From Verrucomicrobia bacterium TMED44 (GTDB lineage: Bacteria > Verrucomicrobiota > Verrucomicrobiia > Opitutales > Seribacteraceae): a stretch of DNA of 8,871 nucleotides. The notes beneath the pieces are model-generated. The model was not told the DNA's origin. It ran no database searches and saw only the letters and a program-made list of their open reading frames with translations. Each line of letters starts with the position of its first letter. Positions within the stretch are counted from its first letter, which is position 1. The stretch covers positions 1-8,871 of the forward strand of contig NHCX01000025.1 in the NCBI GenBank assembly GCA_002168015.1, written 5' to 3'. A program made the position numbers and the translations under genes. Below, one piece after another: positions 1 to 7,037 of the stretch.

Positions 1-1
1 C

Positions 2-541
2 GATAATGGTGGCCTTAGTACCAAACCAAAAATGGGACCGGGGAGTAACTCTCCTCTTCGTGCTGGCAAAGGCTGGCTTTATGAGGGAGGTGTACGCGAG
101 CCCACAATCATTCGGGCACCCGGTGTCACCCAAGCTGGAAGTGTATCCAACCAGCCAATGGTCTCGATGGATTTCTTCGCTACCATGCTCGAACTTGCCG
201 GTCTTCCCTTGCGCCCCAATCTTCATATGGACGGCCGAAGCCTGCTTCCCGAACTGAAAGGTAAGAAAGGAAAACCTCGGCCTCTTTACTGGCACTACCC
301 GCACTACCACGGATCAACCTGGAAACCGGGGGCATCTATTCGTGAAGGGGACTGGAAACTCATTAAGTTCTATGATCAGGAAAAAGTGGAACTCTATAAT
401 TTAAAGAAGGATCCTTCGGAGAAAAAAGATTTGGCGAAAAAGAATTCTGCAAAATCCAAAGAGCTCGAGAACAAACTCCTAGCTTGGCAAAAACAAATGA
501 ACGCCAAACTCCCAAAACCGAACCCGAATTATAAAAACTGA
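2..541 (+). CDS. Type I (formylglycine-dependent) sulfatase, C-terminal part; 5' end outside the window
   Basis: The reading frame is open from base 2 to a TGA at 539-541 (179 residues seen). The first residues, DNGG, and the stretch [19 protein letters not shown] are characteristic of the sulfatase/alkaline phosphatase fold. In these enzymes the lysine of the GK.. segment contacts the sulfate, and the GG.R.P turn precedes the last part of the catalytic domain. The C-terminal subdomain follows, with the usual IREGDWKLI strand and the [11 protein letters not shown] motif, then a lysine-rich tail. The catalytic Cys/Ser (CxPxR) motif and any signal peptide lie upstream of the window, so maturation type and export cannot be judged. 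The family removes sulfate esters, often from algal polysaccharides; the substrate here is unknown. The internal ATG at 32 is not the start, because family sequence continues upstream of it. The gene converges on the urease operon and seems functionally unrelated to it. Confidence 0.93.
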   Translation, partial: DNGGLSTKPKMGPGSNSPLRAGKGWLYEGGVREPTIIRAPGVTQAGSVSNQPMVSMDFFATMLELAGLPLRPNLHMDGRSLLPELKGKKGKPRPLYWHYPHYHGSTWKPGASIREGDWKLIKFYDQEKVELYNLKKDPSEKKDLAKKNSAKSKELENKLLAWQKQMNAKLPKPNPNYKN

Positions 542-560
542 GTTCAGGCACCTAGGAACT
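533..560 (-). terminator. Candidate intrinsic terminator of the urease operon, overlapping the last stop codon
   Basis: Read on the minus strand, 560-541 is AGTTCCTAGGTGCCTGAACT. AGTTC pairs with GAACT (5 bp), and an inner AG/CT pairing closes a GTGC loop with a 2-nt bulge. Three bases later comes TTTTT (537-533). The hairpin contains the TGA stop of the permease gene, and the T-run lies inside the 3' end of the oppositely oriented sulfatase gene. The stem is short and imperfect, so this is only a candidate. No comparable T-run follows the hairpin on the plus strand. Confidence 0.35.
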
Positions 561-1215
561 GAATAGCGGATCCACAAAGAAAAATGATCAGCCCAGTCGC
601 CGCATGCATGTAGTTTTCGAACTTCATCAAAAGAGAGAAACGGGAAATACCGTAATAAAAAAACATTACACAAAAGAGCATTGTTAAGATCGTTGTTCCA
701 CAAAATGCCAATACAACCAAGAGCGAGGATAAGATTTCAGTATTACCAGAGCCTAATGACATCAAGGGGATAAGAGGCTCACAAGGCCCAAGAATAAAAA
801 ATATAAATAGGGCAAAAGGTGTACATCTTGAAAAGCCAGATTTCTCTGCAACTTGCTGACCACGTTTGTCTTTTAACCTGTCTCTACGAATTGCCCATCT
901 TGTCCCCCAGGCAAAATAGATAGCTCCAAATAGCAGAAGAAACCAACCGGCAAAATTTCCTCGAAAACTTTGCACGGTCTCAATACTAAAAAAAGCTAAC
1001 CCTAGAAGGAAAATCAAAGAACCAACGAGAATGGTACCCAGCACATGACTGAAGCCGCAAAATGCAGTGTAGGTAGCGGTTTTAGGACCACTCCAGCCAT
1101 TTGTTTTGGCCATGGCCACGAGTGGCAGGTAATGATCAGGGCCTAGAATGGTATGGATAAACCCGACGGATGCGGCACTACCGGCAATGAGAAGTGTTTC
1201 AGGAATCACGAGCAA
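544..1215 (-). CDS. NicO/UreH-type six-helix membrane protein, putative nickel permease for urease
   Basis: A 223-residue, very hydrophobic protein with about six predicted membrane helices (roughly residues 7-24, 48-72, 89-108, 131-150, 160-187, 205-222) and a basic, probably cytoplasmic loop at 105-125. Helix 1 carries HTILGPDH (21-28), related to the H-X4-D-H metal-selectivity signature of NicO/NiCoT transporters but with one extra residue. GPCEPLIP (143-150) is typical of the UreH/TauE-like branch. Its position as last gene after ureD supports a role in supplying Ni(II) to urease, although the superfamily also includes proteins annotated as sulfite or cytochrome-assembly exporters, so the substrate is inferred. 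No ATG is available in frame near the start. I use the TTG at 1215-1213; a GTG at 1209 is the alternative. The gap to ureD is 16 bp with no clear ribosome binding site. Confidence 0.8.
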   Translation of the reverse strand: MLVIPETLLIAGSAASVGFIHTILGPDHYLPLVAMAKTNGWSGPKTATYTAFCGFSHVLGTILVGSLIFLLGLAFFSIETVQSFRGNFAGWFLLLFGAIYFAWGTRWAIRRDRLKDKRGQQVAEKSGFSRCTPFALFIFFILGPCEPLIPLMSLGSGNTEILSSLLVVLAFCGTTILTMLFCVMFFYYGISRFSLLMKFENYMHAATGLIIFLCGSAIQFLGA

Positions 1216-1231
1216 AAAATGAATTGTTTCA

Positions 1232-2062
1232 TTAATACCTACGAAAACTTGTGGGCAAACGATCTATTGCTTTGTAAAGAAGCTCTCTAATTTCTCTCAT
1301 TGCTTTTCGAAATTCATAGGGATCTCCGGCTAGAACTTTCACCACCCACCCCGCTTGATGGTGCATGGAAGTGGATCCGACAAGTAGATTTTCGTTTTTC
1401 ATATCGTGAATTTTCTGGCGGCAAGGAAGCTCATTCGATACCTTTGGAGAAACCAGATAAAAGCATCCGTAAAATGGAGTTGGAAACGATTTTCTCCACG
1501 GGTTAACTGATTCATTTTCTGGTTCCAAGGTAAATGATTCTAAGAGAATGTTTTTCTTATTTTTTTGAATTCTTAATCGGTTGGAAAATTTCTTAAATAA
1601 AAAAGATTCACCATGGGCAATCCTGCCCGGCAGCATTTTCTCGACAAATAAGACTTCTGCATTTCCCTCAACCTCCACCTTGGTCTTTTGTTCAAGAGAG
1701 GTCGATCTTTGTAGGATTAATGAACCGGGATTGAATTCTAGAAAAGAATCAGCCTTAATCCTGAACTTTTGTTCAACCTTTGCGGTTCCAGTACGCATAA
1801 AATGCGACCGGGTTGCACCGGGTGTGGTGACCACTATCGATGCTTCTTCTGATACTTCTATATCGCAAATCATACGATCTCCTGATAACAAACCAGCAGT
1901 GGGACAGGAAAGGTTGATCAATAATGAACCCGTATCCTCATCATAGTAAGGCTTACTTAGATGAACGGGTGGTGAAAACCGTTGGCTCGAAAGATAGGGT
2001 AAGCCGTCGTCATTTGTACGACAACCGAGATGTACACCACCATGGATCCCGAGGGGTTTCAT
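1232..2062 (-). CDS. ureD: Urease accessory protein UreD (UreH)
   Basis: 276 residues, the usual length for UreD. UreD is a beta-rich scaffold that binds the urease apoenzyme directly and links it to UreF and UreG; in studied systems it carries a channel through which nickel passes to the active site. Recognisable family segments are PPVHLSKPYY (31-40), GLLSGDRM (57-64), TTPGATRSHFM.TG (79-92) and the MLPGRIAHGE segment (143-152) that corresponds to the family's R.ARGE. The start is the ATG at 2062, 19 bp after the ureG stop; the frame stays open a little further upstream but offers no ATG, GTG or TTG before the ureG stop. No strong Shine-Dalgarno sequence is seen. The gene is noticeably AT-rich compared with ureG and ureC, as is common for this fast-evolving subunit. 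It sits after ureG, not at the head of the cluster as in Klebsiella (ureDABCEFG). Confidence 0.95.
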   Translation of the reverse strand: MKPLGIHGGVHLGCRTNDDGLPYLSSQRFSPPVHLSKPYYDEDTGSLLINLSCPTAGLLSGDRMICDIEVSEEASIVVTTPGATRSHFMRTGTAKVEQKFRIKADSFLEFNPGSLILQRSTSLEQKTKVEVEGNAEVLFVEKMLPGRIAHGESFLFKKFSNRLRIQKNKKNILLESFTLEPENESVNPWRKSFPTPFYGCFYLVSPKVSNELPCRQKIHDMKNENLLVGSTSMHHQAGWVVKVLAGDPYEFRKAMREIRELLYKAIDRLPTSFRRY

Positions 2063-2081
2063 GCAATGAATATCTTCATTT

Positions 2082-2708
2082 TTAGAATAAAAACTCCCTG
2101 GTTAACCAGTCCACAACATCATTCAAGCCTTTATGAGTCTTAAGATCCGTAAATATAAAAGGCCGCTCTTCCCTCATTTTTTTTGCATCCCGATCCATGA
2201 CCTCGAGGTCAGCCTCCACCAAGGGGGCGAGATCTGTTTTATTTATGATAAGAAGGTCAGAATAACGAATCGCGGGCCCGCCCTTTCTGGGTATTTTATC
2301 GCCTTCCGCCACATCGATGACAAAAATGAAAGCGTCTACTAATTCCGGTGAAAAGGTGGCAGACAGATTATCACCGCCACTTTCAAGAAGTACCAATTTT
2401 GCATCCGGGTGCCGTTGTTGTAACTGCTCGATCGCAACCGCATTCATGGTTGTGTCATCTCGGATCGCGGTATGGGGACAACCTCCTGTCTCCACTCCCA
2501 TTATTCGATCTTCGGGCAGTGCGTGATTGCGTGCCAAAAACTGAGCATCTTCCACGGTGTAGATGTCATTGGTGATCGCGACCATGGAATATTTATCCCT
2601 GAGCACTTCACACAAGCGCAATGTGAGCATTGTTTTACCCGAACCGACAGGCCCACCGATGCCGATCCGGACAGGACGGCTAAATTCATTATTATTTGCT
2701 TCATTCAT
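2082..2708 (-). CDS. ureG: Urease accessory GTPase UreG
   Basis: 208 residues, the typical length. UreG is a SIMIBI-class GTPase whose nickel-bound dimer delivers Ni(II) to the UreD-UreF-apourease complex on GTP hydrolysis. The sequence shows the P-loop GGPVGSGKT (18-26), the invariant metal-binding Cys-Pro-His (77-79, within [13 protein letters not shown]), the ESGGDNL Switch/Walker-B-like motif (109-115) and the NKTDL guanine-specificity motif (156-160). All key residues are present. The N-terminus has no His-rich stretch, unlike UreG of some species, so it probably does not store nickel. The ATG at 2708 overlaps the ureF stop by 4 bp (ATGA), which suggests translational coupling and matches the physical partnership of the two proteins. 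It is one of the better-conserved and more GC-rich genes in the operon. Confidence 0.98.
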   Translation of the reverse strand: MNEANNNEFSRPVRIGIGGPVGSGKTMLTLRLCEVLRDKYSMVAITNDIYTVEDAQFLARNHALPEDRIMGVETGGCPHTAIRDDTTMNAVAIEQLQQRHPDAKLVLLESGGDNLSATFSPELVDAFIFVIDVAEGDKIPRKGGPAIRYSDLLIINKTDLAPLVEADLEVMDRDAKKMREERPFIFTDLKTHKGLNDVVDWLTREFLF

Positions 2709-3412
2709 GATATAAATAATCTGGAAAATGCAAGTTCATGACGAGCAGATGCCAAGTCGAGCATAGGATTAAAAAAACCAGCCTCATCCCTTTGTACATC
2801 GAGGGATTTTGAAAGTAAATCTTGCACTCTTTTTGCGTCGATACAGCGGTGAATTATTTTTTGGCATGCAAGCTCACCTAGCCTTAGCAATTTGATGGAA
2901 GCTGAACAAAAATTTGAAACCGCTTGGTATATCCAAGCAATCATGGATGAAGTCAAAGGAGCATTTTGTGCATTTCTAAGAAGAGCCGTTGCTGTAATTT
3001 GTTGGCATTGATCATTTCCTTCCTGCAATGATTGATTAAATCTTTCGGATACTGGACACTCATAAATCTCGAGTATCATTCTCAGCAATTGTGTACCCTG
3101 AAATTTTCCTGCATCGCGAATTTCACGAGTCAGCTTCCAGGCTGAAATTTCTTCATTAAGGCTGACCAATTTATTCAACTCATTTTTCTCAACGGCCTCT
3201 ACACAATATCTCAGGTAGGGTAATTCCAGCTTTTCCAGGCTGGGTAAGATTTGTTGCATAAGAAATTCTTCCAAGTCCTTCGGGGAAGAGACTTGATTAA
3301 GTGCCACCATTTCCTCCAACCCATACGAATGAGCATACCCTCCGCTAGGAAATAGCGTATCAGTGGTTTGGATCAAACCACCCAACCAATTAAAATTCTT
3401 TTTACCAGACAT
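2705..3412 (-). CDS. ureF: Urease accessory protein UreF
   Basis: 235 residues, all-helical, the normal size for UreF. UreF bridges UreD and UreG in the urease activation complex and modulates the GTPase. The N-terminal [20 protein letters not shown] (17-36) matches the family's characteristic P.GG(F/Y)..S.GLE segment. The C-terminal [19 protein letters not shown] (215-233) matches the conserved tail that contacts UreG. The start at ATG 3412 is preceded by CCGGCAAACTCCT, which is not a ribosome binding site, while a TATAAT box sits only 14 bp upstream of the ATG, leaving open a very short leader. The 54-bp gap from ureE is the longest in the operon. The sequence is divergent and AT-rich, as usual for UreF. 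Confidence 0.95.
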   Translation of the reverse strand: MSGKKNFNWLGGLIQTTDTLFPSGGYAHSYGLEEMVALNQVSSPKDLEEFLMQQILPSLEKLELPYLRYCVEAVEKNELNKLVSLNEEISAWKLTREIRDAGKFQGTQLLRMILEIYECPVSERFNQSLQEGNDQCQQITATALLRNAQNAPLTSSMIAWIYQAVSNFCSASIKLLRLGELACQKIIHRCIDAKRVQDLLSKSLDVQRDEAGFFNPMLDLASARHELAFSRLFIS

Positions 3413-3425
3413 AGGAGTTTGCCGG

Positions 3426-3431
3426 ATTATA
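3426..3431 (-). promoter_or_regulatory. Candidate -10 box of an internal promoter ahead of ureF
   Basis: A perfect TATAAT on the minus strand inside the ureE-ureF gap. At spacings of 16-19 bp no hexamer resembles TTGACA (TCATTA at 17 bp is poor). If used, transcription would begin roughly at 3419-3417, only about 5-7 nt before the ureF ATG, giving a near-leaderless ureFGD-permease transcript. AT-rich gaps produce such boxes by chance, so confidence is low. Confidence 0.25.
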
Positions 3432-3466
3432 CGCTATTGCTTTCTTGTTAATGATAATGGAAAATT

Positions 3467-3934
3467 CTACCACTTATTGAAATACTTAAGTAACTTACTA
3501 TTTCCATGATGGTGACCTGTAGCTGCCAGCACAGGTTGAAAAATTTCTATACCTTCCTCGAAAGGAATTTGATTTCTCTCAAGCATAAGTCGAACCGCAA
3601 GATCGCCTTCAACCAATAAATAAGACTCTGTAAAATGGGCGGGGAAATGAAGGTTACCCACTTGCCAGGCACGATATGCGGCTTCCTTTTGATTGGGATA
3701 AGGCACTCGAAAGACCACTTCCGGTTTTTGATCTATTATATAGTTCTTATCTTCTTCCGTATAAAAACAAATTCCATGCCTGAGGGGAGAAATTAAATCG
3801 AAACCGAAATCAGTCCCATCCTGTGCCTGACCGCGCCATCTGCGTTTGGCTAGTACCCGCCTCTCAACTGTTAAAGAAATGGGAGTTTCAAATGCTTCAG
3901 AATTTATCGGATTAAATTCTTTGATTATTTTCAT
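3467..3934 (-). CDS. ureE: Urease accessory nickel metallochaperone UreE
   Basis: 155 residues from the ATG at 3934. UreE is a homodimeric nickel chaperone that hands Ni(II) to UreG. The N-terminal domain (about 1-75) is the peptide-binding-like beta domain. The C-terminal ferredoxin-like metal-binding domain contains AYRAWQVGNLHFP, whose histidine in GNLH (residue 96 from this start) is the conserved interdimer nickel ligand. The C-terminus has only a short His cluster, GHHHG (141-143), in place of the long poly-His tail of Klebsiella UreE, so large-scale nickel storage is unlikely. An alternative start is TTG at 3940, which would overlap the ureC stop as TTGA; the ATG begins 2 bp after that stop. 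The nearest purine-rich sequence is AAAGG, 11 nt before the TTG and 17 nt before the ATG, so the start is not settled. Confidence 0.93.
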   Translation of the reverse strand: MKIIKEFNPINSEAFETPISLTVERRVLAKRRWRGQAQDGTDFGFDLISPLRHGICFYTEEDKNYIIDQKPEVVFRVPYPNQKEAAYRAWQVGNLHFPAHFTESYLLVEGDLAVRLMLERNQIPFEEGIEIFQPVLAATGHHHGNSKLLKYFNKW

Positions 3935-3936
3935 AA

Positions 3937-5670
3937 TCAAAAGAGGAAATACCTTTGGGCTAAAGGAACGATTTTAGCCGGCTCGCAATGTAATTCCTCT
4001 CCATCTGCTTTGACCACATAGGTTTCCGGATCCACCTCAATTTTCGGCAGTGCATCATTTAGAATAAGATCCTTTTTGCCAATTTCCCGGGTGTTACTGA
4101 CGGGAATCATTTTTTTCTGAAGCCCAAGCTCATCCAATGAATTGGACTCCATGGCTGCCTCACTCACAAAGGTACTTGAGGTGGAGGTTCTAGCTCTACC
4201 AAAAGAACCAAACTGAGGACGGTAATGCATGGGTTGTGGAGTGGGAATGGAAGCATTGGGATCACCCATGTTGGCATAAGCAATAAATCCACCCTTGAGA
4301 ACCAGTTCCGGCTTTACCCCAAAAAAGGCCGGTTTGAACAATACCAAGTCTGCCAACTTACCCACAGAAATAGAACCAATTTCGCGAGACATCCCATGGA
4401 CGATAGCAGGATTAATCGTGTATTTTGAGAGGTAACGAAGAACACGGAAATTATCGGCTTCCCTGTGAGTAGACGATTCAAGCTTACCAAATTGCCGCTT
4501 CATCTTATCCGCCGTCTGCCAAGTGCGGCAGAGCACCTCCCCTACCCTGCCCATTGCCTGGCTATCACTGGCCATTACCGAGAACGCACCACGGTCATGA
4601 AGAATATCTTCAGCCGCAATTGTAGAAGGTCTGATTCTTGACTCTGCAAACGCAACATCCTCCGGAATTTTTGAATCAAGATGATGACAAACCATCAACA
4701 TATCCAAATGCTCATCGATGGTATTTACGGTAAAGGGACGGGTTGGGTTGGTTGATGAAGGAAGCACATTTGGCTCTCCACAAACCTTAATAATATCAGG
4801 AGCATGACCCCCACCTGCCCCCTCCGTGTGAAAGGTATGAATGGCTCTGCCCTTGATTGCACCGACTGAATCTTCAACAAAACCTGCCTCATTCAAAGTA
4901 TCTGTATGAATCGCAACCTGTACATCCATTTCATCTGCCACGGTCAGGCAAGTATCAATGGTGGCCGGAGTTGTACCCCAGTCCTCGTGCAGTTTTAATC
5001 CGATTGCTCCGGCTCTTACCTGTTCGCGCAAAGCTTCCGGATTGGAAGAGTTTCCTTTTCCCAAAAATCCCAGGTTCATGGGGAACTCGTCAGCAGCCTG
5101 CAACATCTTTCCAATATTCCACGCTCCGGGTGTACAGGTCGTGGCGTTGGTCCCGGTTGCAGGTCCGGTACCGCCTCCGGTCATGGTAGTTACCCCGCTG
5201 GCAAGAGCCTCCTCAATTTGTTGCGGACAAATAAAATGGATGTGTGAATCATAGCCGCCCGCAGTCAATATCATCCCTTCGCCTGCGATCACCTCGGTTC
5301 CGGCACCCACAACCATTTCCGGATCAATGCCATCCTGAATAAGGGGATTTCCCCCGTGTCCGATACCAGCTATTCTTCCGTTCTTCACTCCCACATCCGC
5401 CTTGATCACTCCTAGGAGCGGATCCATTATAGTCGCATTGGTGACGATTAGATCAAGGCAAGCATCATCTAACGCAGTGGGAGACTGGCCCATCCCGTCG
5501 CGAATGACCTTACCTCCTCCAAATTTAATCTCATTTCCATATCCGCCATTCTCCGCAATTAAATCTTTCTCGACTTCGATAAAGAGTTCCGTATCTCCCA
5601 ATCTGACCTGATCCCCAACGGTGGGTCCATACATCTCGGCGTATTGTCTCGGGGTAAGTTTCAGGCTCAT
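3937..5670 (-). CDS. ureC: Urease subunit alpha UreC (catalytic)
   Basis: 577 residues, near the usual 565-575. It hydrolyses urea to ammonia and carbamate at a di-nickel centre in the (UreABC)3 complex in the cytoplasm. Every active-site residue is present, at the Klebsiella number plus 9. His143 and His145 ([10 protein letters not shown]), carbamylated Lys226 (GLKLHEDWG), His255 (AIHTD), His281 (FHTEGAGGG) and Asp369 (ASDSQAMGR) are the nickel ligands. His228 and the mobile-flap pair Cys328-His329 (MVCHH) are the catalytic residues, with Arg345 (AESRIR). The amidohydrolase beta-barrel is flanked by the small beta-sandwich formed from both termini. The start overlaps the ureB stop by 4 bp (ATGA), and a GGGAG ribosome binding site lies 9 nt upstream. 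Small substitutions near the first His pair (Ser142 for the common Thr, Phe146 for Trp) look neutral. Confidence 0.99.
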   Translation of the reverse strand: MSLKLTPRQYAEMYGPTVGDQVRLGDTELFIEVEKDLIAENGGYGNEIKFGGGKVIRDGMGQSPTALDDACLDLIVTNATIMDPLLGVIKADVGVKNGRIAGIGHGGNPLIQDGIDPEMVVGAGTEVIAGEGMILTAGGYDSHIHFICPQQIEEALASGVTTMTGGGTGPATGTNATTCTPGAWNIGKMLQAADEFPMNLGFLGKGNSSNPEALREQVRAGAIGLKLHEDWGTTPATIDTCLTVADEMDVQVAIHTDTLNEAGFVEDSVGAIKGRAIHTFHTEGAGGGHAPDIIKVCGEPNVLPSSTNPTRPFTVNTIDEHLDMLMVCHHLDSKIPEDVAFAESRIRPSTIAAEDILHDRGAFSVMASDSQAMGRVGEVLCRTWQTADKMKRQFGKLESSTHREADNFRVLRYLSKYTINPAIVHGMSREIGSISVGKLADLVLFKPAFFGVKPELVLKGGFIAYANMGDPNASIPTPQPMHYRPQFGSFGRARTSTSSTFVSEAAMESNSLDELGLQKKMIPVSNTREIGKKDLILNDALPKIEVDPETYVVKADGEELHCEPAKIVPLAQRYFLF

Positions 5671-5984
5671 TGATCTACACTCCCATTGGTTAAATTATTC
5701 AGGCCATAAACTTCCCGTTTTCCTGCAAGAGCAACCAATTCGACTTCCTTTGAATCACCCGGTTCAAAACGGGCAGCGGTTCCGGCGGGAACATTAAGTC
5801 GAAAACCGCGAGCTTTATCACGCTCAAATTCAAGAGCCCTATTCACTTCGAAAAAATGCATATGACTACCAACCTGAATTGGACGGTCCCCCAAGTTACT
5901 CACCTTTACCAATATGGTATGAAGGTGTTCATTGGCATGTATAAAATCCTTGTCCTTGTTGGTAATAATTTCTCCGGGCTTCAT
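5667..5984 (-). CDS. ureB: Urease subunit beta UreB
   Basis: 105 residues, the standard size for a separate beta subunit, not fused to gamma as in Helicobacter. It is a structural subunit of the urease trimer of trimers and helps shape the active-site entrance. The protein begins MKPGEII, carries the hallmark [17 protein letters not shown] (32-48) and then [17 protein letters not shown] (61-77). The ATG at 5984 overlaps the ureA stop by 4 bp, and the gene's own stop overlaps the ureC start by 4 bp, a double coupling that fits 1:1:1 subunit stoichiometry. The bases before the start (CATAACCCCATACG) show no Shine-Dalgarno sequence, so re-initiation from ureA translation is likely. Confidence 0.98.
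   Translation of the reverse strand: MKPGEIITNKDKDFIHANEHLHTILVKVSNLGDRPIQVGSHMHFFEVNRALEFERDKARGFRLNVPAGTAARFEPGDSKEVELVALAGKREVYGLNNLTNGSVDQ
5680..5684 (-). promoter_or_regulatory. Ribosome binding site of ureC (GGGAG)
   Basis: GGGAG on the minus strand with a 9-nt spacer to the ureC ATG at 5670, located inside the ureB coding sequence. It is the clearest Shine-Dalgarno motif with normal spacing in the operon and confirms the chosen ureC start. Confidence 0.6.
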
Positions 5985-6283
5985 CGTATGGGGTTATGAA
6001 CGGTTACTAATTTGGTGCCATCAGGAAAAGTCGCCTCCACCTGTACTTCGTGAATCATCTCAGCAATTCCTTCCATGACTTCATCTTTCTTCAAAATGGT
6101 AGAACCATAGCTCATTAAATCAGCCACACTTTTGCCGTCTCGAGCCCCTTCCATTACCTCATAGGTAATAAGGGCAACGGATTCCGGGTAATTCAAGAGA
6201 ACTCCCCTGTCTTTTCGGCGACGAGCTAGGTCTGCCGCGACAACAATCATTAATTTATCTTTTTCTCTAGGAGTCAGGTGCAT
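5981..6283 (-). CDS. ureA: Urease subunit gamma UreA
   Basis: 100 residues, exactly the usual length of a stand-alone gamma subunit, and the first structural urease gene after the transporter genes. It is the small helical subunit of the UreABC complex. Diagnostic segments are [11 protein letters not shown] (1-11), [10 protein letters not shown] (30-39), [14 protein letters not shown] (44-57) and [19 protein letters not shown] (80-98), with no gaps relative to the family. The ATG at 6283 lies 7 bp after the urtE stop. The preceding bases (GCGTATAGATAAAAA) carry no clear ribosome binding site, yet the start is certain from the conserved N-terminus. The tight spacing implies that transport and urease genes share one transcript. 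Confidence 0.98.
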   Translation of the reverse strand: MHLTPREKDKLMIVVAADLARRRKDRGVLLNYPESVALITYEVMEGARDGKSVADLMSYGSTILKKDEVMEGIAEMIHEVQVEATFPDGTKLVTVHNPIR

Positions 6284-6290
6284 TTTTTAT

Positions 6291-7037
6291 CTATACGCTT
6301 AGGTGCTTATGAATGGTAGAAGAATCAAGCTTATCAACCGATCCTTGAGCAACAAAACGCCCACGGTTCATAACTGCAAAGCTATCTGAATATTTACGAA
6401 CGAAATCAACATATTGCTCGACTAACAAAATGGTCATCCCCTGTTCCTCAACCAGTCGACGAATAACCTCTCCAATCATCGTTATAACATTTGGCTGGAT
6501 ACCTTCCGTCGGTTCATCGAGAACGAGAAATTTTGGCCTTGTTACCAACGCTCGACCGATCGCGAGCTGCTGTTGTTGGCCTCCGGAAAGATCACCGCCC
6601 CGCCTTTTTCGCATTTGATGAAGAACTGGGAAAGTTTCATAGACTGTGGAGGGGATCGATTTATCAGTAGTTTCCGCCGCCTCCAATCCGACCAACAAAT
6701 TTTCCTCAACCGTAAGAAGTGGAAAAATTTGGCGACCCTGAGGAACATAGCCAATCCCATTGCATGCCCTTTCATGAGCCTCTAAATTCGTCGCATTTTT
6801 ACCCTCGATATAAATTCTCCCAGCGGAGGAACTTTCCAATCCCACTAGGTTTCTCAGAAAGGTGGTCTTGCCAACACCATTTCGGCCCATAACGCAACCT
6901 ATGCTTTGTGGTGCTAATTGAAATTCCAAACCATGTAGAACTTTTACTTCTCCGTATGAAAATTCCAGACCCGAAACCTGAAGATAGGGATTTGTCTCTT
7001 CGGTATCATGCTCTCCTACTGAAATTTCCATACTCAT
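6291..7037 (-). CDS. urtE: Urea ABC transporter ATP-binding protein UrtE
   Basis: 248 residues, LivF-type ABC ATPase and one of the two nucleotide-binding subunits that drive urea import through UrtB/UrtC on the cytoplasmic face. Walker A is GRNGVGKT (51-58), Q-loop Gln100 (GYVPQGRQIFP), signature LSGGQ (150-154) and Walker B FLVLDEP (170-176). At the H-loop position the sequence reads LLVEQY, with Gln208 in place of His, as is usual in the LivF/UrtE family and so not a defect. LDEPTEGIQPNVI and the direct link to ureA favour urea over branched-chain amino acids as substrate. About 18 N-terminal residues precede the ABC core. The ATG at 7037 overlaps the urtD stop (ATGA), and a GGAGG lies 13 nt upstream, rather far. 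Confidence 0.96.
   Translation of the reverse strand: MSMEISVGEHDTEETNPYLQVSGLEFSYGEVKVLHGLEFQLAPQSIGCVMGRNGVGKTTFLRNLVGLESSSAGRIYIEGKNATNLEAHERACNGIGYVPQGRQIFPLLTVEENLLVGLEAAETTDKSIPSTVYETFPVLHQMRKRRGGDLSGGQQQQLAIGRALVTRPKFLVLDEPTEGIQPNVITMIGEVIRRLVEEQGMTILLVEQYVDFVRKYSDSFAVMNRGRFVAQGSVDKLDSSTIHKHLSV

Noticed and set aside
6..257. Plus-strand frame starting at base 6 in the sulfatase region
   Set aside because: The frame beginning at base 2 encodes recognisable sulfatase sequence across the same bases, so this one is out of frame.
1581..1946. Plus-strand open frame of 121 codons opposite ureD
   Set aside because: It is antisense to a clearly conserved ureD, its translation resembles no family I know, and it has no ribosome binding site or neighbours on that strand.
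2065..2080. Inverted repeat AATGAA-GATA-TTCATT just before the ureD start (minus strand)
   Set aside because: A 6-bp stem with one G-C pair is too weak for a terminator and has no T-run after it; it may be chance in an AT-rich gap, although it could slightly affect ureD translation.
1232..3412. Lower GC of ureD and ureF compared with ureC and ureG as a sign of horizontal transfer
   Set aside because: The difference follows the degree of protein conservation and the genes are tightly coupled in one operon; there are no mobile elements or repeats at the borders.
4857..5254. Two overlapping plus-strand open frames opposite ureC
   Set aside because: They lie over the most conserved catalytic part of ureC and read as low-complexity Pro/Ser/Arg-rich sequence, typical of antisense shadows.
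6411..6419. Missing H-loop histidine in UrtE (Gln208 in VEQY)
   Set aside because: Glutamine at this place is normal for LivF/UrtE-type ATPases, so it is not evidence of an inactive protein.
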